From: Streptomyces sp. TP-A0356 | GTDB taxonomy: Bacteria; Actinomycetota; Actinomycetes; Streptomycetales; Streptomycetaceae | NCBI RefSeq assembly: GCF_001417775.1 | Contig: NZ_BBZJ01000025.1 | Location: 218,528 to 282,527, forward strand | DNA length: 64,000 bases | Direction of reading: 5' to 3' | Part shown: positions 34,136 through 43,163 of the stretch, one piece after another | Layout of the letters: each line of letters begins with the position of its first letter | Position numbering within the stretch: position 1 is the stretch's first letter | Translations under genes and position numbers: made by a program | The notes under the pieces: generated by a model | What the model saw: only the letters and a program-made list of their open reading frames with translations | What the model was told of the DNA's origin: nothing | Databases searched by the model: none

Positions 34136-34399
34136 GTGGCAGGCCCCCACATGACGGACGACGCGGGTATCTCCACGGGCGAGTTGGTGCTCTCCGTGGT
34201 GGACGAGGTGACCGGCTGCGGTCCTCTCCGGCCGTCGGACAGCTTCTTCGACATCGGTGGTTCATCGCTCGACGCGCTGCGCATCTGTCTGCGCATCGGC
34301 CGACGGACCGGCACGGACATCGATCCCGCGGCGCTGCTGGACAGCGACGACCTCGCCGGGTTCATCGAGGCCGTGGACGCCGCGCGGGCGGCCCGGTGA
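34136..34399 (+). CDS. Free-standing peptidyl carrier protein
   Basis: The 87-residue protein has the carrier-protein helix pattern and the attachment motif FFDIGGSSLDALR; S44 would carry phosphopantetheine. The start is GTG 34136 with GGAAGG seven bases upstream; ATG 34151 is less likely for lack of a ribosome site. Its stop overlaps the start of the A-domain gene as GTGA, so the two are a loading pair for the downstream NRPS. Confidence 0.88.
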   Translation: MAGPHMTDDAGISTGELVLSVVDEVTGCGPLRPSDSFFDIGGSSLDALRICLRIGRRTGTDIDPAALLDSDDLAGFIEAVDAARAAR

Positions 34400-36018
34400 A
34401 CGGGGCCGTCGGTACCCCGCGCACGGGCCCGGGGGAGCGGGCACCCGGCGGGCACGCGGCCGCCGAGGGCCCGCTGCCCCTCATCCACACCGCGGTCGCC
34501 CGCCACGCCCGGCGCGCCCCCGACGCCGTGGCCCTCGCCCAGGGCGACGTTCGACTCGGCTACGGCGAACTGGACGCCCTCTCCGACGCCTGGGCCGCCC
34601 GGCTCGCCGCCCTCGGGGCCGGACCCGGCCGCTTCGTGCCGGTGCTGTTGCCCCGTTCGCCCGCTCTCGTCGCGGCGCTGCTGGCCGTCCTCAAGTGCGG
34701 GGCGGCCTACGCGGCCCTGGACCCCGCCTGGCCCGCCCGGCGCCTGTCGACCGTCCTCGCCACGCTCCGCCCACCGGTGGCCGTCGCACCCGGCCCGTTC
34801 GAGGGCTGGGCCGGGCCCGTGTGGTCCCCGCCGGACGGCGACCCCCGAGACACGGCGGACCGCCGCGCGCGATCGTCCGGGGCACCGCCGTCCCTGCCGG
34901 CCCCCACCGGCCGCAGTCCCGCCACCGTCTTCTTCACCTCCGGCACCACCGGTCGGCCCAAGGCCGTGGTCAGCGCCCACGCCGCCACCACCAGTCTGTT
35001 CGACGCCGGCTTCGCACCGTTTCCGGCCGCGCCCGTCATGCCCCAGGCCGCGCCCGTCGGCTGGGACGCCTTCACGCTGGAGACCTGGGGTCCGCTGATA
35101 CGCGGCGGCACCAGCGTCCTCGTGGAGCGCGGCCCGCTGCTGCCCGCCGTCCTGCGCACGCTCGCCGACCGGGACGGCGTCGACACGGTCTGGCTGACCG
35201 CGTCCCTGTTCAATCTGTTCGTCGACGAGGATCCGGACTGTTTCCGCCCCCTGCGCCGGGTGCTCACCGGCGGCGAGCGGCTCTCCGTTCCCCATGTCCG
35301 CGCCTTCATGGAGCGACACTCGGCCGCCCTGTTCAACGGCTACGGCCCCGTCGAGACCTGTGTGTTCGCGACCGTGCACCGGGTCACGCCCGAGGACTGC
35401 GACAGGCCCGGCGGCATTCCCGTCGGCCGGCCCGCCCCGGGCCGCCGCGTCCGTGTCCTGCTGGACGGCCGTCCCGCGCCCCCCGGCAGCATCGGCGAGA
35501 TATGCGTCGGTGGTGACGGCGTCGCCGTCGGCTACCTCGGCGAGCCGGAACTCACCGCGCGCGCCTTCCCCGTCCTCGTACCCGACGGCCGCCCCGAGCG
35601 GATCTACCGCACGGGCGACCTCGGCCGGTTCGATCCCGACGGGCTGCTGCACTTCGCCGGGCGCGCCGATCGGCAGGTGAAGATCCGCGGGCACCGCGTC
35701 GAACCCGACGAGGTGGAGAGCGCGGCCCGTGACCTCAAGGGCATCGGCGACTGCGCGGCCGTCCCGGTCCCCGGCGCCGACGGCACCTACGACCGGCTGG
35801 CGCTCTTCTACACCGGTGACGGCACCGACTCCGAACTCCCCGGGGCCTCGGCCCTGCGCCGCGCACTCGCCGTCGTACTGCCCCGGCATCTGCTGCCGGA
35901 CGTGGTGCGGCGCACCGACTCACTGCCCCTGACCGGCACCGGGAAGCTGGACCGGGCCGCACTGGCGGCGACACTCCTGAGGCGCGACGGCACGCGGGAG
36001 ACGGAGGAACCCGTATGA
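34396..36018 (+). CDS. Free-standing NRPS adenylation domain
   Basis: The 540-residue protein is a complete A domain: FFTSGTTGRPKAV (A3), LFNGYGPVETC (A5), YRTGDLGRFDPDG (A7) and the late Lys in LTGTGKLDRAAL (A10). My hand-read specificity code is D-A-L-W-L-G-G-V-F-K, close to the published valine code DAFWIGGTFK, so a branched aliphatic amino acid is likely. It would load the free carrier protein encoded just before it. The last codons lie in a 25-bp direct repeat shared with the NRPS start. Confidence 0.87.
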   Translation: MNGAVGTPRTGPGERAPGGHAAAEGPLPLIHTAVARHARRAPDAVALAQGDVRLGYGELDALSDAWAARLAALGAGPGRFVPVLLPRSPALVAALLAVLKCGAAYAALDPAWPARRLSTVLATLRPPVAVAPGPFEGWAGPVWSPPDGDPRDTADRRARSSGAPPSLPAPTGRSPATVFFTSGTTGRPKAVVSAHAATTSLFDAGFAPFPAAPVMPQAAPVGWDAFTLETWGPLIRGGTSVLVERGPLLPAVLRTLADRDGVDTVWLTASLFNLFVDEDPDCFRPLRRVLTGGERLSVPHVRAFMERHSAALFNGYGPVETCVFATVHRVTPEDCDRPGGIPVGRPAPGRRVRVLLDGRPAPPGSIGEICVGGDGVAVGYLGEPELTARAFPVLVPDGRPERIYRTGDLGRFDPDGLLHFAGRADRQVKIRGHRVEPDEVESAARDLKGIGDCAAVPVPGADGTYDRLALFYTGDGTDSELPGASALRRALAVVLPRHLLPDVVRRTDSLPLTGTGKLDRAALAATLLRRDGTRETEEPV

Positions 36019-36046
36019 GCAGCACGCGGGAGACGGAGGAACCCGT
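35990..36046. repeat. 25-bp direct repeat duplicating a ribosome site and start region
   Basis: Identical 25-base copies at 35990-36014 and 36022-36046 both contain GGAGGAACCCGT. The first leads to ATG 36015, the second to GTG 36048, in the same frame. Confidence 0.9.
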
Positions 36047-39000
36047 TGTGAGCACCCCTCCCGGCCTCCGCGCCCCCATGTCGTTCGAGCAGGAATCCAT
36101 CTGGCTCGATGACCAGTTCGTGCCCGGCTCCGGCCGGTACGTGGAGTCATGGACGCACCGGCTGCGCGGCGATCTCGACACCGATGCCGTCGCCGCCGCC
36201 CTCACCGGGATCGTCGCCCGCCACGCACCGCTGCGTTCCGCCCTCGTCCTGGCGGACGGAAGGACCGTGCAGCGTGTCGCGCCACCGGCCCCGGTGCCGC
36301 TCGACGTCCGTTCGGTGCTCCCCGGTGAACTGGAGGAGGCACTGCGCGCCGCGGTGTCCGGCCCCCTGCCGCTGGACCGGCCTCCGCTGCTGCGGGCGAC
36401 CCTGCTGCGCTGCGGTCCACGGGACGCGGTGCTCGCGGTGGCCGTCCACCACGCCGTGATCGACGGCTGGAGCCTTCGTCTGTTCGACGAGGAGTTCGCC
36501 GAGCTGTACCGGGCCGCCGTCGAGGGCCGCCCGCCGGAACTGCCGGACCCGGTCCCGTCGTTCGCCGCATACGCCGCAGCCAGGCGCGCCGACACCGCCG
36601 GGGCCGACGCGGACCTGGAGCACTGGCTCACGGTGCTGGCCGACGCGCCCGCCGAGACCTCCTTCCCGCTCGACCACCCCCGCCCGCCGCGCCTCGGTCC
36701 CGCGGGCGGCGAGGTCGGCTTCACCGTCGGACCCGAACTCGGTGCGGCCGTCCGCCACATCTGCCGGATGCTGCGCTCCACCTCGTTCACCGTGCTGGCG
36801 GCCGCTCTCACCGCCCTCACCGGCCGGCTCACCGACCAGGACGACCTGGTGATCGGCACGCCCGTGAGCCGTCGTGACCGGCTGGAGTTGGAGCCGGTCG
36901 TCGGCTGCCTCACCGACGTCATGCCGCTGCGCCAGCGGCTGCGGCCCGGGCTGACCTTCCGCGAGCTCGTCGCGGACACCGCCGCCGTCGTCCGCGACGC
37001 CATGGCCCACCGCCGGGTCCCGCACAGCCGCCTCGTGCGTGAACTGGGCCGGCCGCGCACCGGCTCCCGTTTCCCGCTCTTCCAGATCGTGCTCACCGTG
37101 GACGACGCCGGCGGCCCCGGGCTGCGTCTGCCCGGAGTCAGCACCGAACGGCTGTACCCCCACAACGGAACCGCCAAGTTCGACGTGTTCCTGCATCTCG
37201 TCCCGTACGGTGGGGGCTACTTCGGCCGCCTGGAGTACGCCGCGGAACTGTTCTCCCCGGCCACCGCCCGCCGTCTCGCGGACCGTTTCCTCGCGTTGCT
37301 CGCCGACGCCACGGCCCATCCGGACCGGGCCGTCGACGACCTGGTCGTCATGGACGACGCCGAGCGGCGTCGGCTCGTCGCCCGCTCCGGTTCCGCAGCG
37401 GACCCCGCCGGGCCTCCGCCGTCCGCGGCGGAGGCCGTCGCCCGGACCGCGCGGCGTGTTCCGGACGCCGTCGCCGTCGACGACGGCCGCGAGGAACTCA
37501 CCTACGCGCAACTGTGGGCGCGCTCCGGCGCCGTGGCCCGGGCCCTGGTGGCGCGGGGCCTGACCGGCCACCGGGTCGCCCTGCGCGGGGAACGTTCGGC
37601 CGGGGCGCTGACCGCCCTACTCGGGGTGCTCCGGGCGGGCGCCGCCTGCGTCTGCGTCGACCCGGCCTGGCCCGAGGAGCGTGTCGCGTTCGTGCTGCGG
37701 GACAGTGGCGCGGCCGCCCTGCTCACCGAGGACGACGGTGATCCCGGGCCGTTGCCGCCCGGGATCACCGTGCTGCGCCCCGGCGACCTGACCGATGCTC
37801 CGGACCTTCCGCTGCCGCAACTCCGCTCCGAGGCCCCCGCCTACGTGGTGTACACCTCGGGCTCGACCGGGCGGCCCAAAGGCGTGGCGCTCCCGCACCG
37901 TTCACTGGCCTCGCTCGTGGACTGGCAGTGCCGTGCCTCCACCGCCGCCGACGGCACCCGCACCCTGCAGTTGGCGTCGCTCGGCTTCGACGTGGCCTTC
38001 CAGGAGATCTTCGCGACCTGGGGCTCCGGCGGACGGCTCGTCCTCGTACCGGACGAGGTCCGGGGCGACCCGCACCGCCTGCTCGACCTCGTCGAGCGGC
38101 ACGCGGTGGAACGCATACACCTGCCGTACGTGGCGCTCCAGCAACTCGCCGACTACACCGTCGCGGTCGGCCGCCGCGCCGACAGCCTCCGGGAGGTCGT
38201 CACCGCGGGTGAGGAACTGATCGTCACCCCGGCCATCCGCTCGTTCTTCACCTCGGCCGCTCCCCGGGCCCGGCTGGAGAACCAGTACGGCCCCTCGGAG
38301 ACGCATGTGGTCACCCGGCACCCGCTCACCGGTGATCCCGCCTCCTGGCCCGACCGGCCGCCCATCGGCCGTCCGGTGCCCCGCAGCACGGTGCGGGTCC
38401 TCGACGCCCGGCTGCGGCCCCGCCCGTTCGGCGTCCCCGGCGAGATCTGCGTCGGCGGCGCCTGCGTCGGCACCGGGTACGTCGGGGACGCACCGTCCGA
38501 CCGCTTCGTGCCCGACCCGGCCGACCCCGGCGGCACCGGCCTGCTCTACCGCACCGGCGACATCGGGACGATACGGGAGGACGGCACGATCCGCTTCCTG
38601 GGCCGCGCCGACGGCCAGGTGAAGATCCGCGGCCACCGAGTCGAGCCCGGTGAGGTGGAGGCTGTCCTCCAAGGCGTGCCCGGGGTGGGTGACGCGGTCG
38701 TACTCGTCACCGGCGAAAGCGCGGGAAGCCGCCGGCTCGTGGCCTGTTACACCGGCAGGGCCGACCCCGGACAGGTCCGTGCCGCGCTCGGCGAGCGGCT
38801 CCCCCCACCGCTGGTGCCCACCGTGCTGCTCCCCGTCCCCGCCTTCCCCCGCACGGCGACCGGCAAGACCGACCGGGCGGCCCTGCGCCTGCGGTACGCG
38901 GACGCCCGCCCCGCACGGCCCGCGCACCGGGACACCGTCGCCCCGGACACGGTTCCGGGGGGACTCACCAAGGCCGTCGCCGGGGTGTGGGCGGACGTCC

Positions 39001-40427
39001 TCGGCGCCGGACAGGTCGGCCCGGACGACGAGTTCTTCGAACTCGGCGGGGACTCCCTGCTGGCGGTCCGCCTCGTCGTGGCCCTACGCGCCGAACTGGG
39101 CCTCGCCCTGCGGCCGGGGGACGTCTTCGCCGCGCCCACCCCGGCCGCCCTGGCGCGGCTCGCGCGGATCCCCGGCGGCGGCCCGGAGGCGTCCGACCTC
39201 GCCGCGGAGGCCGTGCTCGATCCCGCGATCGTCCCGGCGCCGGGCCCGGTCCGGTCGGCGGCGGCACCGCGTGAGGTGCTGCTGACGGGGGCCACCGGAT
39301 TCCTCGGCGCGTTCGTCCTGCGCGATCTGCTGGAGCGCACCGGCGCCGTCGTCCACTGCCTGGTTCGCGCCGCTGACCCGCAGGCCGCCGAGAAGCGGCT
39401 GCGGCACACCCTGGACCGCTACGGGCTGGCCTCCGTATGGCGGGCGGACCGCATCAGGCCGCTGCCGGGCGATCTCGCCCGCCCCCGGTTCGGCCTCACG
39501 CCCGAGGATGCCGACCGGCTCGCGCGGACCGTCGACGCGGTCTTCCACGTGGGCGCCTCCGTCAATCTGACGTGGCCGTACGAGCGGCTGAAGGCCGCCA
39601 ACGTGGACGGCACGGCGGAGGTGCTGCGGCTGGCCGCGGCCCACCGCACCGTGCCGGTCCACCATGTGTCGACCGTCGGGGTGTACCCGCCCGCGGGACC
39701 GCCGTTCGGCCGGATCTCCGCCGACACCCCGCGCGGCGACGGAAGCCTCCTCCGTCACGGCTACGCGCGCACCAAGTGGGTCGCCGAGGCCCTGGTCGAC
39801 GAGGCCAGGCGACGAGGCCTGCCGGTGACGGTGTTCCGGCCCACCCGGATCAGCGGCGACACCACCACGGGCGTCTGCCAGACCTCCGACTTCCTCTGGC
39901 TGCTGCTCAAGGGATGTCTCCAGGTGGGCGCGGCCCCGGACGACTACACGTCCGCGTTCGACCTGGTGCCCGTCGACGGGGTGAGCGCGGCGGTCGTCTC
40001 CCTCGCCGTCGATCCGGCCACCGCGGGCCGTACCTACCATGTGTCCGGGGAGAGTCCGCTGCCCTTCGCCGAGGCCGTGCGGCGGCTTCGGGCGCTCGGC
40101 CACACGCTGGACGGCGTCCCGCTCACCGCCTGGCACCGCCGGGTGGAGCGGGACCCCGCCAACGCCGCGTTCCCGCTGCTCGGTCTGATCCCGTCGGCGG
40201 GGTCCCGGCCGGAGGAGCCCGACGCGGGGGCACCCCGGGTCTTCGATTCCGCCTCGACGCGCCGGGCCCTGCGGGAGACTTCGGTCGGTCTGCCGCCGGT
40301 CGACGAGGCACTCTTCGCGCACTACGTCGCGGCGTTCGTGCGCGAAGGCTTCCTGCCACCGCCCGGCGGGGGAGCGGCGCGGCACGAGAACAACGGCGGA
40401 TCCGACGTACCTGCCGGAAGAGTGTGA
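36015..40427 (+). CDS. NRPS module C-A-T with terminal reductase domain
   Basis: The 1470-residue protein contains, in order, a condensation domain (HHAVIDG at 145-151), an adenylation domain (YTSGSTGRPKGV near 614), a carrier domain (FFELGGDSLL near 1008-1017) and an NAD(P)H thioester-reductase domain (LLTGATGFLGAFVLR from about 1090; YARTKW catalytic pair). It would couple an upstream aminoacyl unit to a second residue and release a peptide aldehyde or alcohol. The hand-read A code D-V-Q-H-V-A-Q-V-V-K resembles proline codes. ATG 36015 overlaps the A-domain stop; GTG 36048 behind the duplicated ribosome site is a second possible start. Confidence 0.9.
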   Translation: MSSTRETEEPVVSTPPGLRAPMSFEQESIWLDDQFVPGSGRYVESWTHRLRGDLDTDAVAAALTGIVARHAPLRSALVLADGRTVQRVAPPAPVPLDVRSVLPGELEEALRAAVSGPLPLDRPPLLRATLLRCGPRDAVLAVAVHHAVIDGWSLRLFDEEFAELYRAAVEGRPPELPDPVPSFAAYAAARRADTAGADADLEHWLTVLADAPAETSFPLDHPRPPRLGPAGGEVGFTVGPELGAAVRHICRMLRSTSFTVLAAALTALTGRLTDQDDLVIGTPVSRRDRLELEPVVGCLTDVMPLRQRLRPGLTFRELVADTAAVVRDAMAHRRVPHSRLVRELGRPRTGSRFPLFQIVLTVDDAGGPGLRLPGVSTERLYPHNGTAKFDVFLHLVPYGGGYFGRLEYAAELFSPATARRLADRFLALLADATAHPDRAVDDLVVMDDAERRRLVARSGSAADPAGPPPSAAEAVARTARRVPDAVAVDDGREELTYAQLWARSGAVARALVARGLTGHRVALRGERSAGALTALLGVLRAGAACVCVDPAWPEERVAFVLRDSGAAALLTEDDGDPGPLPPGITVLRPGDLTDAPDLPLPQLRSEAPAYVVYTSGSTGRPKGVALPHRSLASLVDWQCRASTAADGTRTLQLASLGFDVAFQEIFATWGSGGRLVLVPDEVRGDPHRLLDLVERHAVERIHLPYVALQQLADYTVAVGRRADSLREVVTAGEELIVTPAIRSFFTSAAPRARLENQYGPSETHVVTRHPLTGDPASWPDRPPIGRPVPRSTVRVLDARLRPRPFGVPGEICVGGACVGTGYVGDAPSDRFVPDPADPGGTGLLYRTGDIGTIREDGTIRFLGRADGQVKIRGHRVEPGEVEAVLQGVPGVGDAVVLVTGESAGSRRLVACYTGRADPGQVRAALGERLPPPLVPTVLLPVPAFPRTATGKTDRAALRLRYADARPARPAHRDTVAPDTVPGGLTKAVAGVWADVLGAGQVGPDDEFFELGGDSLLAVRLVVALRAELGLALRPGDVFAAPTPAALARLARIPGGGPEASDLAAEAVLDPAIVPAPGPVRSAAAPREVLLTGATGFLGAFVLRDLLERTGAVVHCLVRAADPQAAEKRLRHTLDRYGLASVWRADRIRPLPGDLARPRFGLTPEDADRLARTVDAVFHVGASVNLTWPYERLKAANVDGTAEVLRLAAAHRTVPVHHVSTVGVYPPAGPPFGRISADTPRGDGSLLRHGYARTKWVAEALVDEARRRGLPVTVFRPTRISGDTTTGVCQTSDFLWLLLKGCLQVGAAPDDYTSAFDLVPVDGVSAAVVSLAVDPATAGRTYHVSGESPLPFAEAVRRLRALGHTLDGVPLTAWHRRVERDPANAAFPLLGLIPSAGSRPEEPDAGAPRVFDSASTRRALRETSVGLPPVDEALFAHYVAAFVREGFLPPPGGGAARHENNGGSDVPAGRV

Positions 40428-40458
40428 CAGCACAGAAGTGGAAAGGGACGTGCGACTG

Positions 40459-41607
40459 ATGAAGCCGGAGTGTTACTCGAAGATCGCGGAGGTGCCGCAG
40501 TGGCCCGCCGACCCGCGGCACAACGTCTTCCTCACACCCGGCTGGACGGCGAGTGTCGAGGGCGCCCTCACGGACCGGCAGCGCTACCTCCTGGAGCGCG
40601 ACGGGACCGGCGCGGTACGCGGATCGGCCGCCGTGTACGGGATGGGGCCCGGGGTGCCGCCGTTCTTCACACCGGTGGGCCTCGCCTCCGGACATCTGCG
40701 CAACGAGTCCCTGGGGGCCCTGCTGTCGCCCGGGGAACGCGCGCGGGCCGCGCGGCTGGCGGGACGGATCGAGGAGACCCTGGCCAACTCAGTCGTCAGC
40801 ACCGCCCCGTTCGGCTTCACCCACGGACTCTCGTGGTCGGGTGAGCCCGGCGTGCTGCGCCCCCTGGTGCGGGAGATGGAGTCGCTGCGCGGTGAGTGGG
40901 AAGCCGACTGCTCCGCCGTTCTCTACGTGGAGGAGCACGAGGGCGAACTGCGTAACGTCCTGGAAGAGGAGGGCTATACGGCGGTCCAGGTCGGCGCGAC
41001 CTGTGTGCTGCCCGTCGCCTGGGACTCCTTCGACGGCTATCTGGCGACGCTCAGCCGCCGCCGCGGTGTCCTCAAGGAGCGCCGGCTCTTCGAGGAGAGC
41101 GGCTTCACCGTCGGCCTGGAGCCGATCGAGGACAACATCGACACGATCGCCCACCTCCAGGCCCGGCTTCAGGAGAAATACGGCGCTGCCTACGACTTCG
41201 AGGGCGAGCGGGCGGTGTTCCGTTCCGTCGTGGACAACGTCGGCGAGTACGCGCACATGCTCGTCGGGCGCCGGGACGGCGAACTCCTGGCGTTCGCGGT
41301 GTTCCTGGAGCGAGCCGGCGTCATCCACGTGAAGATGGCGGCCCGCGACGTGGACCGTACCGCGGAGAAGAGCTTCGCCCACTTCAACCTGGGCTACTAC
41401 GAGATGGTGGAGGAGGCACTGCGGCGCGGCGCCCGGGAGATCAACTACGGCCCGGAGGGATACGCGACCAAGCTCCGACGCGGCTGCGTCGCCCGGAAGC
41501 TGTACTGGTACCTCAAGGGCCCCGAGGCGCTCGGTGACGATCTGGAGGACGCCTGCCGTCTCGTCACGTTGATGCACGCCCGGCGGATCGAGAGCCTCGT
41601 GGGCTGA
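40459..41607 (+). CDS. FemX/GNAT-like aminoacyl- or acyltransferase
   Basis: The 382-residue protein resembles bacterial tandem-GNAT proteins of the FemAB/peptidoglycan-recognition type: FGFTHGLSW, an AVLYVEEHEGEL segment, LSRRRGVLKERRLFEESGF, and the C-terminal HFNLGYYEMVEEALRRGAREINYGPEGY. FemX-like enzymes take amino acids from aminoacyl-tRNA, others from acyl-CoA. Placed right after the NRPS and 6.5 kb from a HisRS-like gene, it may add an aminoacyl cap or accept the peptide. ATG 40459 is used; GTG 40450 and 40438 are possible. Confidence 0.7.
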   Translation: MKPECYSKIAEVPQWPADPRHNVFLTPGWTASVEGALTDRQRYLLERDGTGAVRGSAAVYGMGPGVPPFFTPVGLASGHLRNESLGALLSPGERARAARLAGRIEETLANSVVSTAPFGFTHGLSWSGEPGVLRPLVREMESLRGEWEADCSAVLYVEEHEGELRNVLEEEGYTAVQVGATCVLPVAWDSFDGYLATLSRRRGVLKERRLFEESGFTVGLEPIEDNIDTIAHLQARLQEKYGAAYDFEGERAVFRSVVDNVGEYAHMLVGRRDGELLAFAVFLERAGVIHVKMAARDVDRTAEKSFAHFNLGYYEMVEEALRRGAREINYGPEGYATKLRRGCVARKLYWYLKGPEALGDDLEDACRLVTLMHARRIESLVG

Positions 41608-41659
41608 CCGCGGCAGGGGCCGCCGGCACGTCGCGCGGCGGCCCGCGGCCCGGTCAGCC
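41602..41659. terminator. Hairpin overlapping two convergent stop codons
   Basis: An outer stem GGCTGACCG/CGGTCAGCC and an inner stem GGGCCGCCG/CGGCGGCCC. The TGA of both the GNAT and the sulfatase-like gene lie in the outer stem. Confidence 0.75.
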
Positions 41660-42817
41660 GCGCCGGCCGGGGTGTTCGTCGGGCATCACCAGGGACTGGC
41701 CGCGCAGCTCGTCGGGGTCGGCGATCAAGTCGTAGGTCTCCACGCGGTCACCGCCCACGTGCCAGATCACCTTGTGTCGGCCGCCCTCGTCCGAGAACCG
41801 GACGGAGGTCAGCGGCAGCAGGTCCGGGTACTGCCCGTCGGCCCGCCGCTCCTCGGGGTAGTACGTCTCCGAGTAGGCGGGACGGGAGGCGCCCGCGCCC
41901 GTGGTGAAGAACTCGGTCAGCGGGGTGCCGTCGCAGTCGGCCTTGTCCATGCCCAGCAGGTCCAGGACGGTCGGCGCGATGTCCACCAGGCGTACCTGGC
42001 TGTCGATCTCGGCGCCGCGCGGCACCCCCGGCCCGCTGAAGATCAGCGGTACGTGCTGGGTGGCGTCGAACAGCAGACAGCCGTGCCCCTCCTCGTACGG
42101 GTGGCCGAGCTCCCCGGAGTGGTCGTTCGGGTACCAGCCCGCGAGGTCCTCGCCGTGATCGGAGAAGCAGACGACCAGCGTGTCGTCGATCGCGTGACCC
42201 ATCTCCGCCATCCGTGCGAGGAGCCGCTGGAGGTAGTGGTCGCTGTAGGCCACCTCGCCCTCATAGGGGTTGTCGACCGGCACGCCGACGTCCTCCGGCG
42301 GCTCGTAGGGCCAGTGGGCGTCGAAGAAGTGCGCGAAGAGGAAGAACGGCTCCTGCCGGCCGGCCAGCCACTCGACGGCCCGGTCCACGACCAGCGGAGC
42401 CCGCTTGAGGGCAAGACCACGCATCTTCACGTCACCGACCGTCAGCGGGTCGCTGCCGTCGGGCAGCCGGGGAATCTCGTCGTCGTAGAAGTCGAAACCG
42501 CGGTTCAGCCCGTACCACTTGTTGAGGCCGGGGCAGGAGACCACGGCTCCGGTGGCGTAACCGGCCGCGCGCAGCCGCTCGGCCAGCGTCGTCACGTCCG
42601 GCCGGAGCTGTTCGCGCAGCAGATGACGGATGCCGTGACCGGCGGGCTGCAGCCCGGTGAAGACGCTGGCGTGGCTGATCGGGGTGAGCGGCGCCGAGGA
42701 GACGGCCTGCCGGAAGGTGACGCCCCGGCGGCGAAGCGACTCGATGCCGGGCATTCTGCCCGAGTAGGCGACGTCCGCCCGCACGGTGTCGAGTGAAACG
42801 AAAAGAACGTTCGTCAT
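41654..42817 (-). CDS. Second sulfatase-superfamily hydrolase with Thr nucleophile
   Basis: The 387-residue protein begins NVLFVSLDTVRADV (metal D10), has SSAPLTPISHASVFTG with Thr at residue 45 in place of the formylglycine Cys, and CFSDHGEDL as the second metal cluster. It is therefore a Thr-type phosphohydrolase or transferase-like member rather than a sulfatase. It is shorter than, and only distantly similar to, the protein at 28651, though both flank the NRPS genes. ATG 42817 with GAAGAG upstream was chosen. It diverges from the StrR-like regulator. Confidence 0.78.
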   Translation of the reverse strand: MTNVLFVSLDTVRADVAYSGRMPGIESLRRRGVTFRQAVSSAPLTPISHASVFTGLQPAGHGIRHLLREQLRPDVTTLAERLRAAGYATGAVVSCPGLNKWYGLNRGFDFYDDEIPRLPDGSDPLTVGDVKMRGLALKRAPLVVDRAVEWLAGRQEPFFLFAHFFDAHWPYEPPEDVGVPVDNPYEGEVAYSDHYLQRLLARMAEMGHAIDDTLVVCFSDHGEDLAGWYPNDHSGELGHPYEEGHGCLLFDATQHVPLIFSGPGVPRGAEIDSQVRLVDIAPTVLDLLGMDKADCDGTPLTEFFTTGAGASRPAYSETYYPEERRADGQYPDLLPLTSVRFSDEGGRHKVIWHVGGDRVETYDLIADPDELRGQSLVMPDEHPGRRG

Positions 42818-43163
42818 CGATGCTCTTCTCTGACGTGGCTGGATCACGTGCGGACAGAGTGCCGGAATTCCCTGGCGAAGGCGGTGTTCAACGACCACGA
42901 TCGGGGCCCGACTGGCTGAAATGTGCCGTGCTTCCGGAAGGTGGGGAACGGGGATTCGGACAGAGTCCGATGCCCGTGCTCGACCCCTGGACAGCCAACT
43001 GACAGACGGGTCAGCATTGGTCGGTCATCCCGCATTCCTGTCGTCATCCACGGCAGATCGGCGCTGGTTGGTGGTTATGTGATCGCGACAATGATCCGTC
43101 ACCGCGTTCCCCTCGTTCCACCTGCTCGATCAGACGCGTTTTCCGATCCTGATTGGAGGCCCC
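42818..43163. other. Divergent promoter region of regulator and sulfatase-like gene
   Basis: This 346-bp gap holds both promoters. GACAG at 42990 and 43001 are 11 bp apart, with GTCAG at 43010 out of phase, so a SARP-type array is not convincing. No full StrR-type site was found here. No gene recognised. Confidence 0.5.

Noticed and set aside
34545..34575. GTTCGACTC as a StrR site in the A-domain gene
   Set aside because: Right half-site absent.
42959..43028. SARP-type array in the regulator promoter (GACAG, GTCAG copies)
   Set aside because: Only two copies are 11 bp apart and the GTCAG is out of phase; no -10 box at the right distance.
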